Below are positions 9,479-21,432 of a DNA stretch of 64,000 nucleotides, one piece after another. Every line of letters begins with the position of its first letter. The stretch's first letter is position 1. The stretch is taken from contig JBBBDQ010000192.1 of the NCBI GenBank assembly GCA_037127315.1, forward strand, positions 4,332,001-4,396,000, given 5' to 3'. Below the pieces are notes generated by a model. It was not told the origin of the DNA, did not search any database, and saw nothing but the letters and a program-made list of their open reading frames with translations. The position numbers and the translations under genes were made by a program. The DNA comes from Ascarosepion bandense. Its lineage: Eukaryota; Mollusca; Cephalopoda; Sepiida; Sepiidae.

Positions 9479-10494
9479 ATGATGTCAAGTTTGTGAATGG
9501 TGAGGATAATCCAACAAGATTTACTTTATATAAAATATTAAATGTTAAATCTGTATAGAGAGCTCAATGGATGTTATCCAGAGCAATATGATAGTTATAA
9601 AGGAAAACTCATCATATCATTTAGAGTGGTTATAAATTATAATTCATTTCTATGAACTAAATCAGTTCATTTTTTCAGACCGGAATTATATATATATGTA
9701 CAAATACTTCAATTAATGCATTTTTGATTAACGCATACATAATACCAAATTAGTGTAGTAAAACATTCTTCAGTTTAACCACAGTAATTGAAATTTTTTT
9801 TTTATTAAACATTTTTCAAAATATAAAATGGTAAGCTGGTTACGATTTTGTCTGTCAAGTATTATGTGATGTAAGTAATTACAGTAGTGTCAAAAAATAG
9901 GGTGTTATAATTAGATAAATTTTATAATATAATCAAATTAATAAAAATAAATATCCGAATATCTATTAAAATTTTTGAATATTTTGATTTTTTCATGTTT
10001 ATTTTGAAGGTCTTAAAAGGAAATTTTTGATCTTTTGTTAATAAAGAAATTGACAATTTAATTAGATACAGAAATTTACATTTATTAAAATTTATCGAAA
10101 TATAAAATATGAATGCATTTACTATGGAAAAATTTTTCAGGTTAAAATATTAATGATTTTGATGTGTTTGGAAAATTTGGAGGGGCAATTTTTCAGTAAC
10201 GTCAATTATATGAAGAACAGAAGAATACCATGCAACAACTCAAGTTTTTCATAAAAAATCAGATTAAAAATCAATTCATAGCATTTTTATTGTATCTTCT
10301 TATATGTACTTATATTTTAGTCAAAAAATACACAAATTAGAAACTAATTGTGAATGAGACTAAAGTTTGAAGTATAAATTACATCAATTTCTATATTCAA
10401 ATTAATAGTGTATATCTTTTAATGTTCACATTAGACGCACTAATCAAGTAATTTATATATATATATGAAGAAAAATTTTACAACATTCAGGACA
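9475..10494. other. No recognisable gene
   Basis: Very AT-rich sequence with no coding or repeat signature I can name. Confidence 0.6.
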
Positions 10495-10544
10495 TTAATT
10501 TAAAACAGTGCTCAATATATAATATAGAGCTGTGAATATTTATT
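10495..10544 (+). repeat. Short copy of the GTGCTCAAT repeat signature
   Basis: AACAGTGCTCAATATATAAT followed by AGAGCT, as in the 672-1025 and 9066-9424 repeats. It leads directly into the inverted-repeat element at 10545. Confidence 0.55.
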
Positions 10545-11078
10545 ATAAATTATAGTTTAGAACATGTACAAATTATTATCCACTACAAAGTATACATTTT
10601 GTTTTGACATTGACATGACAATGTCTCATCAGTTGGTGTAGAAAGGAATGGAAAGTCTCTTTTCTTATATTTGGTGAGTTGTGCATGTGATGTAGGTGGG
10701 GTTAGTGTTAAGGGAATTGTAAATTGTCCGTTAGAATTTTGAGTGAAAGGAGGAAATGGTTAGAGGATAGAGTTGATTAATAAAGGTGTTGAAAATTTTG
10801 TAGACAGATTTAACATTAAAAGATAATGTATAGATTTGTGTCGCTTAATGGCTGGATTTTTTTTCCCCCCAGGTTTAATAAAAGGGGAAAATAAGGAAAT
10901 GTATATAGGGTGGGGAGGAGTAGGGTTAAATGCGATGAAGTGCGAATTGTAGTTACCATTTAGTGGACTTATCTTTATTATTGAATTGTATGACTACATA
11001 ATATTTTTGTATTTAAACTTAGTTTTTATAATTGATCTATTTTTGTAACAAAGTTACATGTTCTAAACTATAATTTAT
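10545..11078. mobile_element. 534-bp element with perfect 23-bp terminal inverted repeats
   Basis: Positions 10545-10567 and 11056-11078 are exact reverse complements (core TTATAGTTTAGAACATGT). The interior has no transposase signature. No target duplication is obvious. The right end touches the 5' truncation point of the LINE at 11079, so the LINE may have inserted at, or captured, this end. Alternative: one arm is a filler copy made during LINE integration. Confidence 0.55.
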
Positions 11079-12455
11079 CCGAGATCATTCAGCATCTCAC
11101 AGCCCACAGGCTCCTCTTGGACAAACAGTATGGCTTCCGCTTCACCAGGTCTACTGCTGATATGCTAACGACCATCACCGAGTATATATACCAGGCTCTC
11201 GAAAAGAATGGTGAAGCCCGAACCATTGCCTAAACTGTTGCCGTTATCTCTAAAGCATTTGACAGAGTCTGGCATGCCGGCCTTCTACAGAAACTGCAAA
11301 GCTATGTCATAACTGGACTTTTGTTGGACCTAATCCAGTCATTCCTCTCTAACCGCACATTGAAGGTGGTATTAAACGGACATGCCTCCCAGAACTACCC
11401 TACAAACGCGGGTGTCCCTCAAGGCTCTATCCTAGGTCCTACGCTCTTTCTAATCTACATCAATGATCTCCCCGATGCCATAACATCCCAAGTAGGCATG
11501 TATGCCAATGACACAAATCTGGTGTTGGCGACAAGGCAAACCTCACTGCCGAGCTTGAAAAGGACCTCCAATCTGTGGTGGATTGGGGTAAGAAATGGCT
11601 CGTAAAATTCAATTCTTCCATCACGAAGCTGCTATCAATTAACCACCACAGACAACCACACCTCCCTCCGATTAGCATGGAACAGGCTTGCCTCCCAGAG
11701 AGTAAAACACTACGCCTGCTTGGCCTGACACTCTCAGCAAACCTCAAGTGGAATGACTATGTTGAATCCATTGCTAAATCTGCTGCTATGAAAGTCGGCT
11801 CTCTGTGCAGGGCCCGGAAGTTCTTTCTGTCTGAATCTATCCTGCACATATATAAATCTACCATCCACCTGTGTATTGAATACTGCTGCCACATCTGGTC
11901 AGGTGCCCCTGCTATTCTCCTCGGGGTTCTTGACAAAATACAGTGGAGAATCTGTAATGTGATTGATACCGACTTAGCTGACCGCCTGCAGTTACTCTCT
12001 CACCGGCGTGACGTGGCTTCCCTGTGCCTCTTCTATAAATACTTTCACGGCTTCTGCTCTGACGAACTTAAATTATTGGTGCCCCCTAGGTGTGAATTTG
12101 CACGAGATACTAGATTAGCAACTAGGTCCCACTCATTTACAGTGAAACCGATGAAATGTAACTGCAATTTCTACTCCAACAGCTTCTTTTATTGCACTTC
12201 CCACCTGTGGAATTCCCTTCCGCATGCTTGCTTCCCCGATGGCTACAATCTCCAGGAGTTTAAATGTAAGGTCAATAGACACCTCCTAACACACTAACTC
12301 GCACCCATTCTCTCCAAAACTTTCCTATGTACCTCCTTACTCGTCTATCACCCTCCTTCTGATATTTCCTATACCCAATCGCTCTATGTAACCCCCTGCA
12401 CTATAGTGGCAGTGGGATGCCTTGCTTGGGGTGATACGATTAAAATATATATATA
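11079..12455 (+). mobile_element. 5'-truncated APE-type LINE (Jockey/CR1-like group), copy 1
   Basis: Starts inside the RT fingers (KQYGFRFTRSTADM) and keeps palm motifs: SKAFDRVWH (motif A, but the Asp expected before ISKAFD is Val), GVPQGSILGPTLFLIYINDL (motif B, about 11411-11470), and YANDTN (about 11500, motif C with the first catalytic Asp changed to Asn). There is an in-frame stop in the first part and a frameshift near 11530. A 240-codon frame from 11575 then covers thumb and C-terminal region to the stop at 12297, including KWNDYVESI and LWNSLPHACFPDGYNLQEFK. The 3' UTR ends in a ~60-nt tail (12386-12442) with a small hairpin and an AT/AG repeat. The endonuclease is missing. Same family as 26200-28135. 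Confidence 0.8.
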
Positions 12456-12957
12456 GAGAGAGAGGGGGGGGAGACATACACACAAAACATTATGTTGCAT
12501 ATCAAATTGACGAAGAATAAAGCTTGAACCAAAATGATTATCTTCTTTACAAGCAAAACAACGGACAGCAACACAGATACATAAAAATGTACAATTACAC
12601 TTTTATTCTTTTTCTTCAGTGACGGTGGTATGGAGTAGAGGTTTGATCGAAGGTAGGCACGTGTGCACACATGAGGGACAGCTGATTGCTGGATTCTCTT
12701 CTCTCCAGTCTCTGATTTCAACACAATTCAACTGTCTCTCTGATCTATTAAATAGGCAAGCCTCTCATCATGTTATACGTTTGCAGCATTTTGTTATATT
12801 TCGAGTTCTTATTACTTTAACCTTGACCTAACCTGTTTATCAAAACCTAGCCTGCAGTTGGATCCTTGCACTCTCAGACACCTTAAAACAACATTCAGCT
12901 TCATTCAAATCCTGCTGTCCTGCATTGCTCAGTGCAAAATTATACCCTGCAGCCAAA

Positions 12958-13003
<46 letters not shown>

Positions 13004-13108
13004 ACAATATCAAATACATCTTGAAAATTTTACCTACAATAGTTTATTAATATCAATTTTATTGTGAAAAAATTGATATGTGTAATAAAACCTAACAACG
13101 TGTGCATA

Positions 13109-13156
<48 letters not shown>

Positions 13157-13344
13157 CATACATACACACAAAAATTTAGAAATTTAATTTTGTTAGATGG
13201 TCATTTCAGCGAGAAAATTCTTGCTTCATTAGCAACACTCAAAAAAAAAACCTTGATCAATTTTAATATTAATAAAATTAATATTAACAGGATCAGGTTT
13301 TGGGATTTTATCTATTTGCTCATCCTTTTTGGATTTAAAATAAA

Positions 13345-13422
<78 letters not shown>

Positions 13423-13701
13423 GGTGGTACAGATTAGATAAACACTGTAATGATAGCCATAAAAAATACATAGAAGAAACCTCTAGAAATTTAGATAAAA
13501 TATAGGAGCACAAAAGAGATCTTTTACAAAACAATACACTCAATGCATTAGCTGCTTACTGTAATTGGTCTCTTTCTTAGTTCCTACCCACATATAATGT
13601 TGTCAACAAAAACATTACTTTAGTCCAATGAAGTCCTTCTAGAGGATGAAATACATTACACCAAATTCTTTTCTTTTTATCATCACACAAGCATGCGCAC
13701 G

Positions 13702-13753
<52 letters not shown>

Positions 13754-14132
13754 TGAAGTGCAAAAAAAATAAAACACAGACATCTAATAAACTTTAGGAC
13801 TTCACTTTGACTGAATAATAATATCAAATGAAAAGTACCATGGAGTACACAAAATGTTATTGTTATTGTATGGATATATTTATCCAGGGACATTGCATGA
13901 TTATCCATAAATGAGTTGTGTTTACTGAATGTTTAGTGAGATTTCTAACATGTCCTCAATAGGGTTTCAAACATATGAGCATCACCCGTAGTTTTTCCAT
14001 ATCACTAATGTCTGGAATTCATATGCTTCTGGTATATCCTTGCTGCTGTAAGTCAAATAAAACCAAGAGCAGTTGCTACTTTGCAGACAAAATGTCCCTA
14101 TGGGGTATGTGTTTAATTCTGGTCACATTCTA
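12456..14132. other. No gene; cluster of long microsatellites
   Basis: Holds (AT)n at 12960-13001, (GT)n/(AT)n at 13109-13156, (AT)n followed by (AG)n at 13348-13418 and (CA)n at 13702-13749. A segment at about 13190-13265 (gtcatttcagcgagaaaatt) resembles 60035-60095. A GC-richer patch at 12610-12730 was not recognised. Confidence 0.65.
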
Positions 14133-14983
14133 AAGGGTGCAATGAATAAATTGTCATCTAATAACCTAAAAATGAAAATAACACTGACATCTCAATTTAA
14201 CAGATTTATAAAAATTACACAAAAAATATCAAGAAATACTAAAGAGTAAACTCATTCAATAAAATCGCCATTGGCTTCAACCACAGCCTCCAGAAAATTT
14301 CAAAATCTCCTCCAACTCTTCCTGGAGGGTCTGCTTATTTAAGTTAGTGAATGCTGCCATAATCTTTGCCTTTTGGTATTACAGAAAGTTTTGTTGGTCT
14401 TTCATTCAACTGCGCCCTACACATATTAATTAAGGGGGTTGCAGTCTACAGAGTTAGGTGGCCAGATGTAAAGAGTAATGTGGTCACACAAATTTTCTGA
14501 CAGTCATGATTGGTTTCTCCTGCTTGTTTTTCATGGTGCAGAGTCCTGTTGCCAGATATAGGGTCTTCCAGCAAACAGCTTATTGACCCTGAGCAGTACT
14601 ACCTCCTCAAGGCATGATGTAGACCTCTGTGTTGAGCCTGAGGCCCTGTGGGAAGATGAATAGAGGCATAACGTTGCCACCATCACTAGTGATCACTCCA
14701 AACACCTTCAGAATTACCATTAGACTCATCCAACTCTTTCCAAATCTTCTGCACTGTCCTCAGATTGACATCCAAAGACTCTGAAATATTCATATTGGAG
14801 CTTTCAGTATGAATGCCAAGCAGTACAACATACTATTTTCAAATATCTGGCAGGGAATTGCATCATGATGCTCTTTTTCTCAACTGACCCTACTATACTA
14901 TGCAGTAGATAAAAATAAAAAACAAACAACACAAATGCATGAAATGAAAAACAAAGTGGTGACAATTTACCCATCACACCCTA
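14133..14983 (-). mobile_element. Mariner-family transposon relict, copy B
   Basis: Both ends are present: left AGGGTGCAATGAATAAATTG, right GACAATTTACCCATCACACC. Read on the minus strand it parallels copy A: an HTH segment with the family's VRTVQKIWKELD-like pattern around 14730-14775, a VDCNPLN segment for the third catalytic Asp near 14430, and a C-terminal EAVVEANGDF at about 14260-14290. Stops and frameshifts interrupt it throughout. This is the best source for the TIR consensus among the four copies. Confidence 0.75.
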
Positions 14984-15943
14984 TAGAGCTACTACAGCTG
15001 TACTACTTCCTTATCTAATATGTTTCATGTTGTATCCTGGACAAGGGTACAATTTAACAAAGTTTAAATATGAGTGGAAAGATTACCAAGCCAGGTTTAA
15101 TAGAATAAAAGGTTTATTCAGCACAAGAATTATTACAGACGAGAATAGGTTCTAATCCCTAAGCAATACTCACTAATAAAAATGGTCTTGCTCATTTATT
15201 CATGATAGACTTAATCCACCATAGTGTTCATAGAGGGGACTGGGATATTTCATTATAACATCTCACATATATCATTTGGCTACAGATGAAAGGAGGAGGG
15301 AAAAAACCTCTTATGTAAAGTTTTTAACATTTTGGTATTTTAATTCATATGTGCACATACATATGTATGCGTTTGTGACTATATATATATATATATATAT
15401 ATATCCTCTTTGCTGAGTGTATTTATTTATGATATTAATGATATTGCAGTGAATAAACAAATATGCTAAGAAAGGGAATCAAAGTGAAACTGAAGAAAGA
15501 AAACTCTCCAAATGTTGACATTTTATTAGATTCTTTTTTATACAATGTAAATTACTGTCTACTTTAAATATCTTTGACCCTATTTCTAGTTACAGGTCAT
15601 CAAAACTTCAAATCATCAGTTTTCACTCAATCTCTTTCTCTAAGAATTTACTTGCCTGTCTATCAATTTTAGTATTTAACTGGGCTGCCCATTGAATATA
15701 TTATTTATTTCAGTTCATTCATCTATCATTCATTTTCTCAGCCTGATAATTTGTTTTGCAGTTAGTGTGTTTGTAATTTAGATTACTATACACAGTATTC
15801 AAACCAGTATCTTCATTTTTGTCATTTTCATTTCAACTGTTGTTTGGTCTTTCTAGTGCTGCCTGAAGATATGAGGTGAAATATTTGACATTATTTGGGT
15901 CAGATGCTCAGTGATGTATTAATTTATTAGTTTATAATTATTA
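14984..15943. other. No recognisable gene; (AT)n tract
   Basis: (AT)n at 15380-15404. The rest is AT-rich with no coding signature. Confidence 0.6.
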
Positions 15944-15948
15944 TTATC

Positions 15949-16273
15949 AAAATACACCTTAAAGTGCCGACTCTATGTGCATCATCAGTGTTGTTGCTCC
16001 CATGTCATTAGAAGTTTCAGGTCTAAATAAACAACAGGCTTCTTCAATAGGTAACTCAACAGAATATGATTGGTATTCGGCTCGCACCCAGAAAAAAAAA
16101 AAAACTGCTCCTAGCTTGAGGACGTGCAATATATAAGTTCCCCCAAAAAAGGTAATAATCAAGATTTCACTTGGGCTATTCGATGTTATAGATTGGGTAT
16201 GCTTGGTTTTACTGATCTCCCAACATACAGCCAAGACAGAGTGTCTTTTTGAAGAAGAGGAAAAAAATAAACC

Positions 16274-16316
<43 letters not shown>

Positions 16317-16690
16317 ACACACATTTAAAAAAAATAAATAAATAAAAAATAAATAAAAAATGAAAAATAAAATGCTTTATCATATTGGCTCGTTTTACAA
16401 CTTTCCTTTCTCTTCCTCCATTTTTAACCTCTTTATTATATCTTATTAGTTCGGTCTTTCTCTTTTATAACTTTCCTTTTAATTCTTATTTTCTAACTAT
16501 ATCTTACAAGATGTTTACAATAAAGTGATTATCGTGACAGACTATTTACAGAAGAAAATCTACATCTCGAACCATTTATGAGGCATTTTAGATGCGTCAT
16601 AAATAATTCGAGATACAGACCAATACTTTAATAAAATTCTGTTTAAAAACTAAAAGACAAAACATTTTACAGAAATCTTTAAAAATAAGT
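15949..16690 (-). repeat. Left ~745-bp direct repeat: 3' UTR of the RLE-type LINE
   Basis: Nearly collinear with 20682-21432 in the same orientation. Shared strings include aaaatacaccttaaagtgcc, the AT/AC microsatellite, and tacaagatgtttacaataaa. It lies downstream (minus sense) of the LINE nuclease, so the simplest reading is LINE 3' UTR. The (AT)n/(AC)n run at 16274-16322 is inside it. The outer edge ttatYaaaatacacc is shared by both copies and is the likely 3' terminus. Confidence 0.65.
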
Positions 16691-17224
16691 TAATCAAAAA
16701 ATATTTACATTTAAATACTAGTTAAAAAAACCTAACATGTAAATTTTAGTTAAAATTTATTATTAAAGATTCTTTAACAGAATAAATTTGTTGAAAAACT
16801 AAGAGAAATAACATATAACTCAAAATTTGCTTAAAATAAATTACTCAATATAATTATTTACATTTTATATTATAGTTAAATGATAAAAAATAACTTGTAA
16901 ATTAGTTAAAATAAGTTACTCCTCAAAAAAACAAACATTGCATGTAATGCTAAGAAAAGATTACATGTACAAATATTTTGTAATAAAACAAATCTACTCG
17001 AAAGGCCAGTAAGACACGAAAAAACTAAAAAAAACTCATTGAATATGTGAATGAAAGCAACTCGGAAAAAAAAGAAATAAAAATATTGTTTCTCTGCAGT
17101 TTTTAGCATACATATACACAAATCTATATATACTTATAAATTTTTAGTGGTGGTATTTACAGTGTATGTTCACTGGGAACGCTTGTATTTCTAGTAGTTT
17201 TGGGCCACTCATTAGCCCTATTTA
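16691..17224 (-). other. Probable upper 3' UTR of the RLE-type LINE
   Basis: Sequence between the nuclease frame and the repeated 3' part; not represented in the right-hand repeat. No coding signal. Confidence 0.4.
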
Positions 17225-17924
17225 TTCACAACCACCTGGTGGCCTTCTCGACAGACTCCAGGATCATTTGAATTGCCTGACTTCTTTTTTGTCCAGTTAT
17301 CGCTAGGTTAGTAAGGGATCATATCATTGACTTTCCAGCAAACCCCCTACAGCCAATCTAGACCGGGAAACAATGAGTACGCCTTCCTTTAGTTCTGCAC
17401 TCGTCTAAGAGCCCTTGATATTTACTGTACTTTCTCTCAAATGCCTCTTGCATATGCTCCTTACCATGGGACTGTTAACTCCAACAAAATAATCTGTTTC
17501 GTGACATCCGAATAAACAATTATGTCTGGACAGAGTTTGGAGGACGATATATGTGTAGGGAATTTCAAGTGTTTCACAAGATCGACTTGCATTTGCCAAT
17601 CTGACGCAGATGATAATAGTGAATGAGAGCCTGCAACCTTCTTACTCAGCTTTGCACCTGCTTTAACGAAGCAGATAGCTCTTCTTTCTGAGATGAGTTT
17701 ATTGCTCTGCAAAGCTTCAGCAATAATGATATGTAATAATATAATAATGTAGCCTCTAAAACCTTGTCATGACACCATCGATAGCGATCGTTCGTCAGAA
17801 CAGTTTTGCACTTGCTCAATATGTGTTGCAGTGATCCCCACCTTGAGCACAAGGGGCACTTCGGTGAATCTATTTTTCCCCATACATGAAGGTTGGTTGT
17901 GCTTGGTAATACGTTGTACACCAT
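17225..17924 (-). pseudogene. R2-superclade LINE: zinc knuckle and restriction-like endonuclease
   Basis: On the minus strand, CPLCSRWGSLQHILSKC (complement of 17808-17858) is the Cys-x2-Cys-x7-His-x4-Cys motif that precedes the nuclease in R2-like elements. It is followed by DWQMQVDLVKHLKFPT, then CPDIIVYSDVTKQIILLELT, the PD-(D/E)xK core, then after a one-base frameshift at about 17461 by EHMQEAFERKYSKYQGLL. Near the end, IGCRGFAGKS and a C-terminal helix are still readable to about 17225. This nuclease nicks target DNA for target-primed reverse transcription. Stops at the CFPV/IGCRG junction and later, plus frameshifts, inactivate it. The family is broadly R2/R4/NeSL-like; exact clade not decided. 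Confidence 0.75.
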
Positions 17925-18574
17925 CTGAACCAGGACTCTAGATCAGTTGAAGTCAGTGTTCCAAAGATCTGACCACGACACTTTTCGCTGATCTATACCA
18001 TCCCACCTGATCCACGCACCCTGCTGGCTATAACCTGCCATTTTAGTCATCCACTTTTCCTCCATCTCCTCTCTTACTTCGTCTTGTAACAGGTATTGAT
18101 GCTTCTTCACAGTGATTTTTTTGAATCTGTATGAAGGAATTAGTCCCAGGCCTGCTCTTCCTTGTGCGACTGAACCTAATATAGCTTTTATCCTCAGGTT
18201 CCCTTCTGCAATAGCTAATTCCTTAGTTGCACTTCATCTTCTGCCTGTCTTGACGTCATTTCCCACTCCTGATACTTTAGGATCTTTGGAGTTTCTATAC
18301 TGGTAAGCTTCCCTTGTCTGTGAAACCATGAACTCCTCAACCAAAGATCTGAAAGGCAGCTGGATGGCATTGGATGATCTATATAAAGCTGCGTCGCTTA
18401 AGCATCAAGGAAATCCTTACCATCTACAGAGGAAACTGCTAGCTCTTCTCTCCAATGTCTCCACAGTCAAGATGGAAATGCTATATATCTGGAGTGACCA
18501 TAACGCTCATGGGATCACATAATGATGGTATAACCAGGCTTTGAAATGCCCTGATAATACTGATTTATCTATTT
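17925..18574 (-). pseudogene. R2-superclade LINE: thumb and connector region (degenerate)
   Basis: The space between the RT palm and the zinc knuckle in the minus-strand LINE. Coding is inferred from position; frames are broken and only scattered fragments read. Small plus-strand frames here are antisense shadows. Confidence 0.45.
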
Positions 18575-19703
18575 TCACCTAGCCACAAGTAAAAATCGGT
18601 ATGTGTATCTTGGATAGCTGGTGTGTCCTTCAGAGCATTGCAAAAAGATTTCCCAAGACTTAACAGGCTTATCGGCTAACATCGGGAAGTTTCTCCCTTC
18701 TATTGTGAAATAGTGTTTTACCACTCGGCCCTTTTTTATTACCACTGATCTACATTTGTTTGGCTTGAAATTCATTCTTGCCCACTCAATCAGTCTCTCT
18801 AAACCACGTAACAGAATGTGTGGTGACTGTAAGATCATCCATGTAAGCCCAGATAGGTGGTTGCCTAACTCCGGTGTTGGAAATGGGGCCACAGCATTCC
18901 ACCTCAGTGGACTTCACGAGCATATTCATCACGAGAATAAAAAGCATGGCAGACAATGTACAGCCTGTAATAATTCCTCTCTCAAGTTTATGCCAGTCTG
19001 AAGGAACCAAACCAGATGAAACTCTTAGATAAAATTGACTGTAGTAATCCAAGATAAGCTTGCGGATATTACATGGGATGAAATGTCTGACTAAAGCCTC
19101 CTCCACTAGTTTATGCAGTATAGACCCATATGCATTGACCAAATCCAACCACGCAACAGCCAGGTCCCCTTTATTCCTCCATGCGTCCCTTATTAATTGA
19201 GACAAAATTCCTATATGCTCAACACAGCCAGGCATACCAGGGATTCCACCTTTTTGTACCGCTTTATCTATAAAACTATTTTTTTTAGCAAAAAAACAGT
19301 TAGTCATCGAGAGATCACACAAAAATATTTTGCTTTCTGTACTCAGTAACGAGATACATCGAAACTGCTCGATATTCATTGAGTTTTCTTCTTTTGGGAT
19401 CCATACACCTCCTGCATAACACCATTGTTCTACAACCTTACCTCGCTGCCAAATTGCTTTAATGATCTTCTATAATTTCATGAGAAAACCTGAGCAACAC
19501 TTGTACACAGAGTAAGGCACACCACTCAGACCTGGCAATGAAGCTGATCTAATTGCCATTACTATCTGTTTAGTCTCACTTAAACTTGGCACCTTTGTGT
19601 CGAACTCAACTTCTGGGGGATTGGGTTTAATGAGGTGATCATTAAATCCTAATTCCTCATCCCTTCTTGAGTCCCTAAAAGAATTCTTCAAAAAGGAATC
19701 CAC
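18575..19703 (-). pseudogene. R2-superclade LINE: reverse transcriptase
   Basis: Minus-strand fragments in order: an upstream block with KVPSLSETKQIVMAIRSA and LPGLSGVPYSVYK (19470-19703), then EQFRCISLLSTESKIF, QKGGIPGMPGCVEH, WLDLVNAYGS (motif A, catalytic Asp kept), GIITGCTLSAMLF (motif B) and WAYMDDLTV (motif C at 18834-18845, both Asp kept), then after a frameshift NFKPNKCRSVVIKKGRV (motif D/E region). The GGIPG and GCTxS motifs separate this RT from the Jockey-like and RTE-like LINEs elsewhere in the window. At least three frame breaks. Confidence 0.75.
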
Positions 19704-19968
19704 CCTGTCTTTTGGGTATGCTAATCTGCGGCTCCTCTTATCTCCCAGTAGTTTTCTTTTCTGGCGAAACCAAATAGGTCAGAGATAAAGGAAGCTCTCT
19801 TCCTGCCATGTTCTTTCCTATGGCTACGATGTCCCTCTGCCCTCGCATGTTTTTCAATTTCTGTCTTAAAATATCTCTCAGTTCCGAAAGGGCTGGTCGC
19901 TCCTCTTCACCAGCTGCCTTAAATTGTTTCTTGAGGAATTTTAATTCCTGCCTTACTTCTCTTATCCT
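19704..19968 (-). pseudogene. R2-superclade LINE: region between N-terminal fingers and RT
   Basis: Coding is inferred from position between two readable blocks; no motif named. Confidence 0.35.
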
Positions 19969-20400
19969 TCATTCTCGCCTATTCTGAGTGTAGACTTTAT
20001 TACTTGTTTTATCAATATGGCAAAAATGCTCTGATTCGTAACTAACAATGAATTTACTCATAGATTGAAGTCGTCGGTCTATATTATCTGCAGACGTACC
20101 TTGAATTATAACGCATACATCTTCATCAAAATTGTGCAAAGCTTTCTTGTTATTTGCTGGGGGCCACTTAATCTGCTTGGAGACTACTATGTCCAGCAAG
20201 GTCTGAGTCCACACTGTGTGATGCTGGCTGCTGTGGTATGTCACCAGGACCTGCTCCACCTCTGTCTTACTTGGTGTAACACCTATTTGTTGTGTGTTCT
20301 CATTTACTACTGTACATTTCATCTTGGCCTGGTGTGTTTTTAGGCCACACAGATGGTTACACGTTTTTTCGCTGCAGCACACTGAGTCAGAAATCCTTTA
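19969..20400 (-). pseudogene. R2-superclade LINE: N-terminal zinc finger and Myb-like region
   Basis: A 137-codon minus-strand frame opens with CCSEKTCNHLCGLKTHQAK, a degenerate C2H2 finger (Cys pair then LxGLxxHQ). At about residues 70-85 it has QIKWPPANNKKALHNFDEDV, the tryptophan-containing segment that precedes the Myb-like DNA-binding part in this LINE group. In R2-type elements these N-terminal domains recognise target DNA. Confidence 0.6.
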
Positions 20401-20681
20401 GGCATTTGCTGTAGTTATAACCATTGTATCCGTCCTGTTGGGGATCTCATGCTCCCCACCTCGGGATCTCTTGGGGGTATGTCTTCAGTGATCTACTTGT
20501 AGCATGAAACAGGAATCTCTTTACAACAAAGAGATATATCATTAGGAGTGCGAACCCTGCAGACTCCGCATAGCTATCTTTCCAGCTTGCCAACTGTCTC
20601 TCCAGTTGTCACTGAGTCTTTCCTCTACCGTCAGCCAGACTGTTACTGGCAGTCACTGTTAATAACAGATTTAAAATTATT
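20401..20681 (-). other. 5' UTR of the RLE-type LINE (inferred)
   Basis: Lies between the N-terminal frame and the right direct repeat. GC-richer than the surroundings, no frame of note. Confidence 0.4.
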
Positions 20682-21004
20682 AAAATACACCTTAAAGTGC
20701 CGAATCTATGTGCATTGTCAGTGTTGTTGCTCCCATGTCATTAGAAGTTTCAGGTCTAAATAAACAACAGACTTCTTCAATAGGCAACCCAACCGAATAT
20801 GATCAGTATTCTGCTCGCACACAGAAAAAAAAAACTGCTACTAGCTTTAGGACATGCATTATATAAGTTCCCCCAGAAAAGGTTATTGTGAAGACTTCAC
20901 TTGGGCTATTCGATGTTATAGATCAGGTATGCTTGGTTTTACTGATCTTTCTACATACGGCCAAGATGGGGTGTCTTTTCGAAGAAGAGGAAAAAAATAA
21001 ACCA

Positions 21005-21047
<43 letters not shown>

Positions 21048-21432
21048 AACACAAACACACAATAAAAAAAACAATAAATAAATAAATAAAAAAATAACAA
21101 AAATAAAAAATAAAACATTTTATCATATTGGCTCGTCTTACGACTTTCCTTTCTCTTCCTCCGTTTTTAACTTCTTTATTATATCTTATTAGTTCAGTCT
21201 TTCCCTTTTATAACTTTCCTTTTAATTCTTATTTTCTAACTATATCTTACAAGATGTTTACAATAAAATGATTATCGTGACAGACTATTTACAAAAGGAA
21301 ATCTATATCTCAAATTATTTATAATGCATTTTAGATGTGTCATAAATAATTCGAGATACCAACCAATACTTTAATAAAATTCTGTTTAAAAACTAAAAGA
21401 GAAAACATTTTGCAGAAATGCTTAAAAATATA
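20682..21432 (-). repeat. Right ~750-bp direct repeat: 5'-truncated LINE copy
   Basis: Second copy of the 15949-16690 sequence, including the microsatellite (21008-21060). Similarity stops near 21432, where the left copy continues as ctttaaaaataagttaatc and this one diverges. Best read as a dead-on-arrival 3' end of another LINE of the same family, with the longer LINE joined head-to-tail to it. Confidence 0.6.

Noticed and set aside
12618..12660. T-rich tract ending cag followed by a short block and gtaggc, like a mini-exon
   Set aside because: The block is only about 33 bases and holds a stop in the relevant frame; no compositional contrast comparable to 59769-59873.
15949..21432. Interpretation of the 745-bp direct repeats as LTRs of one LTR retrotransposon
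   Set aside because: The interior encodes a non-LTR RT and RLE nuclease, the repeat lacks TG...CA ends, and no primer site or integrase is present.
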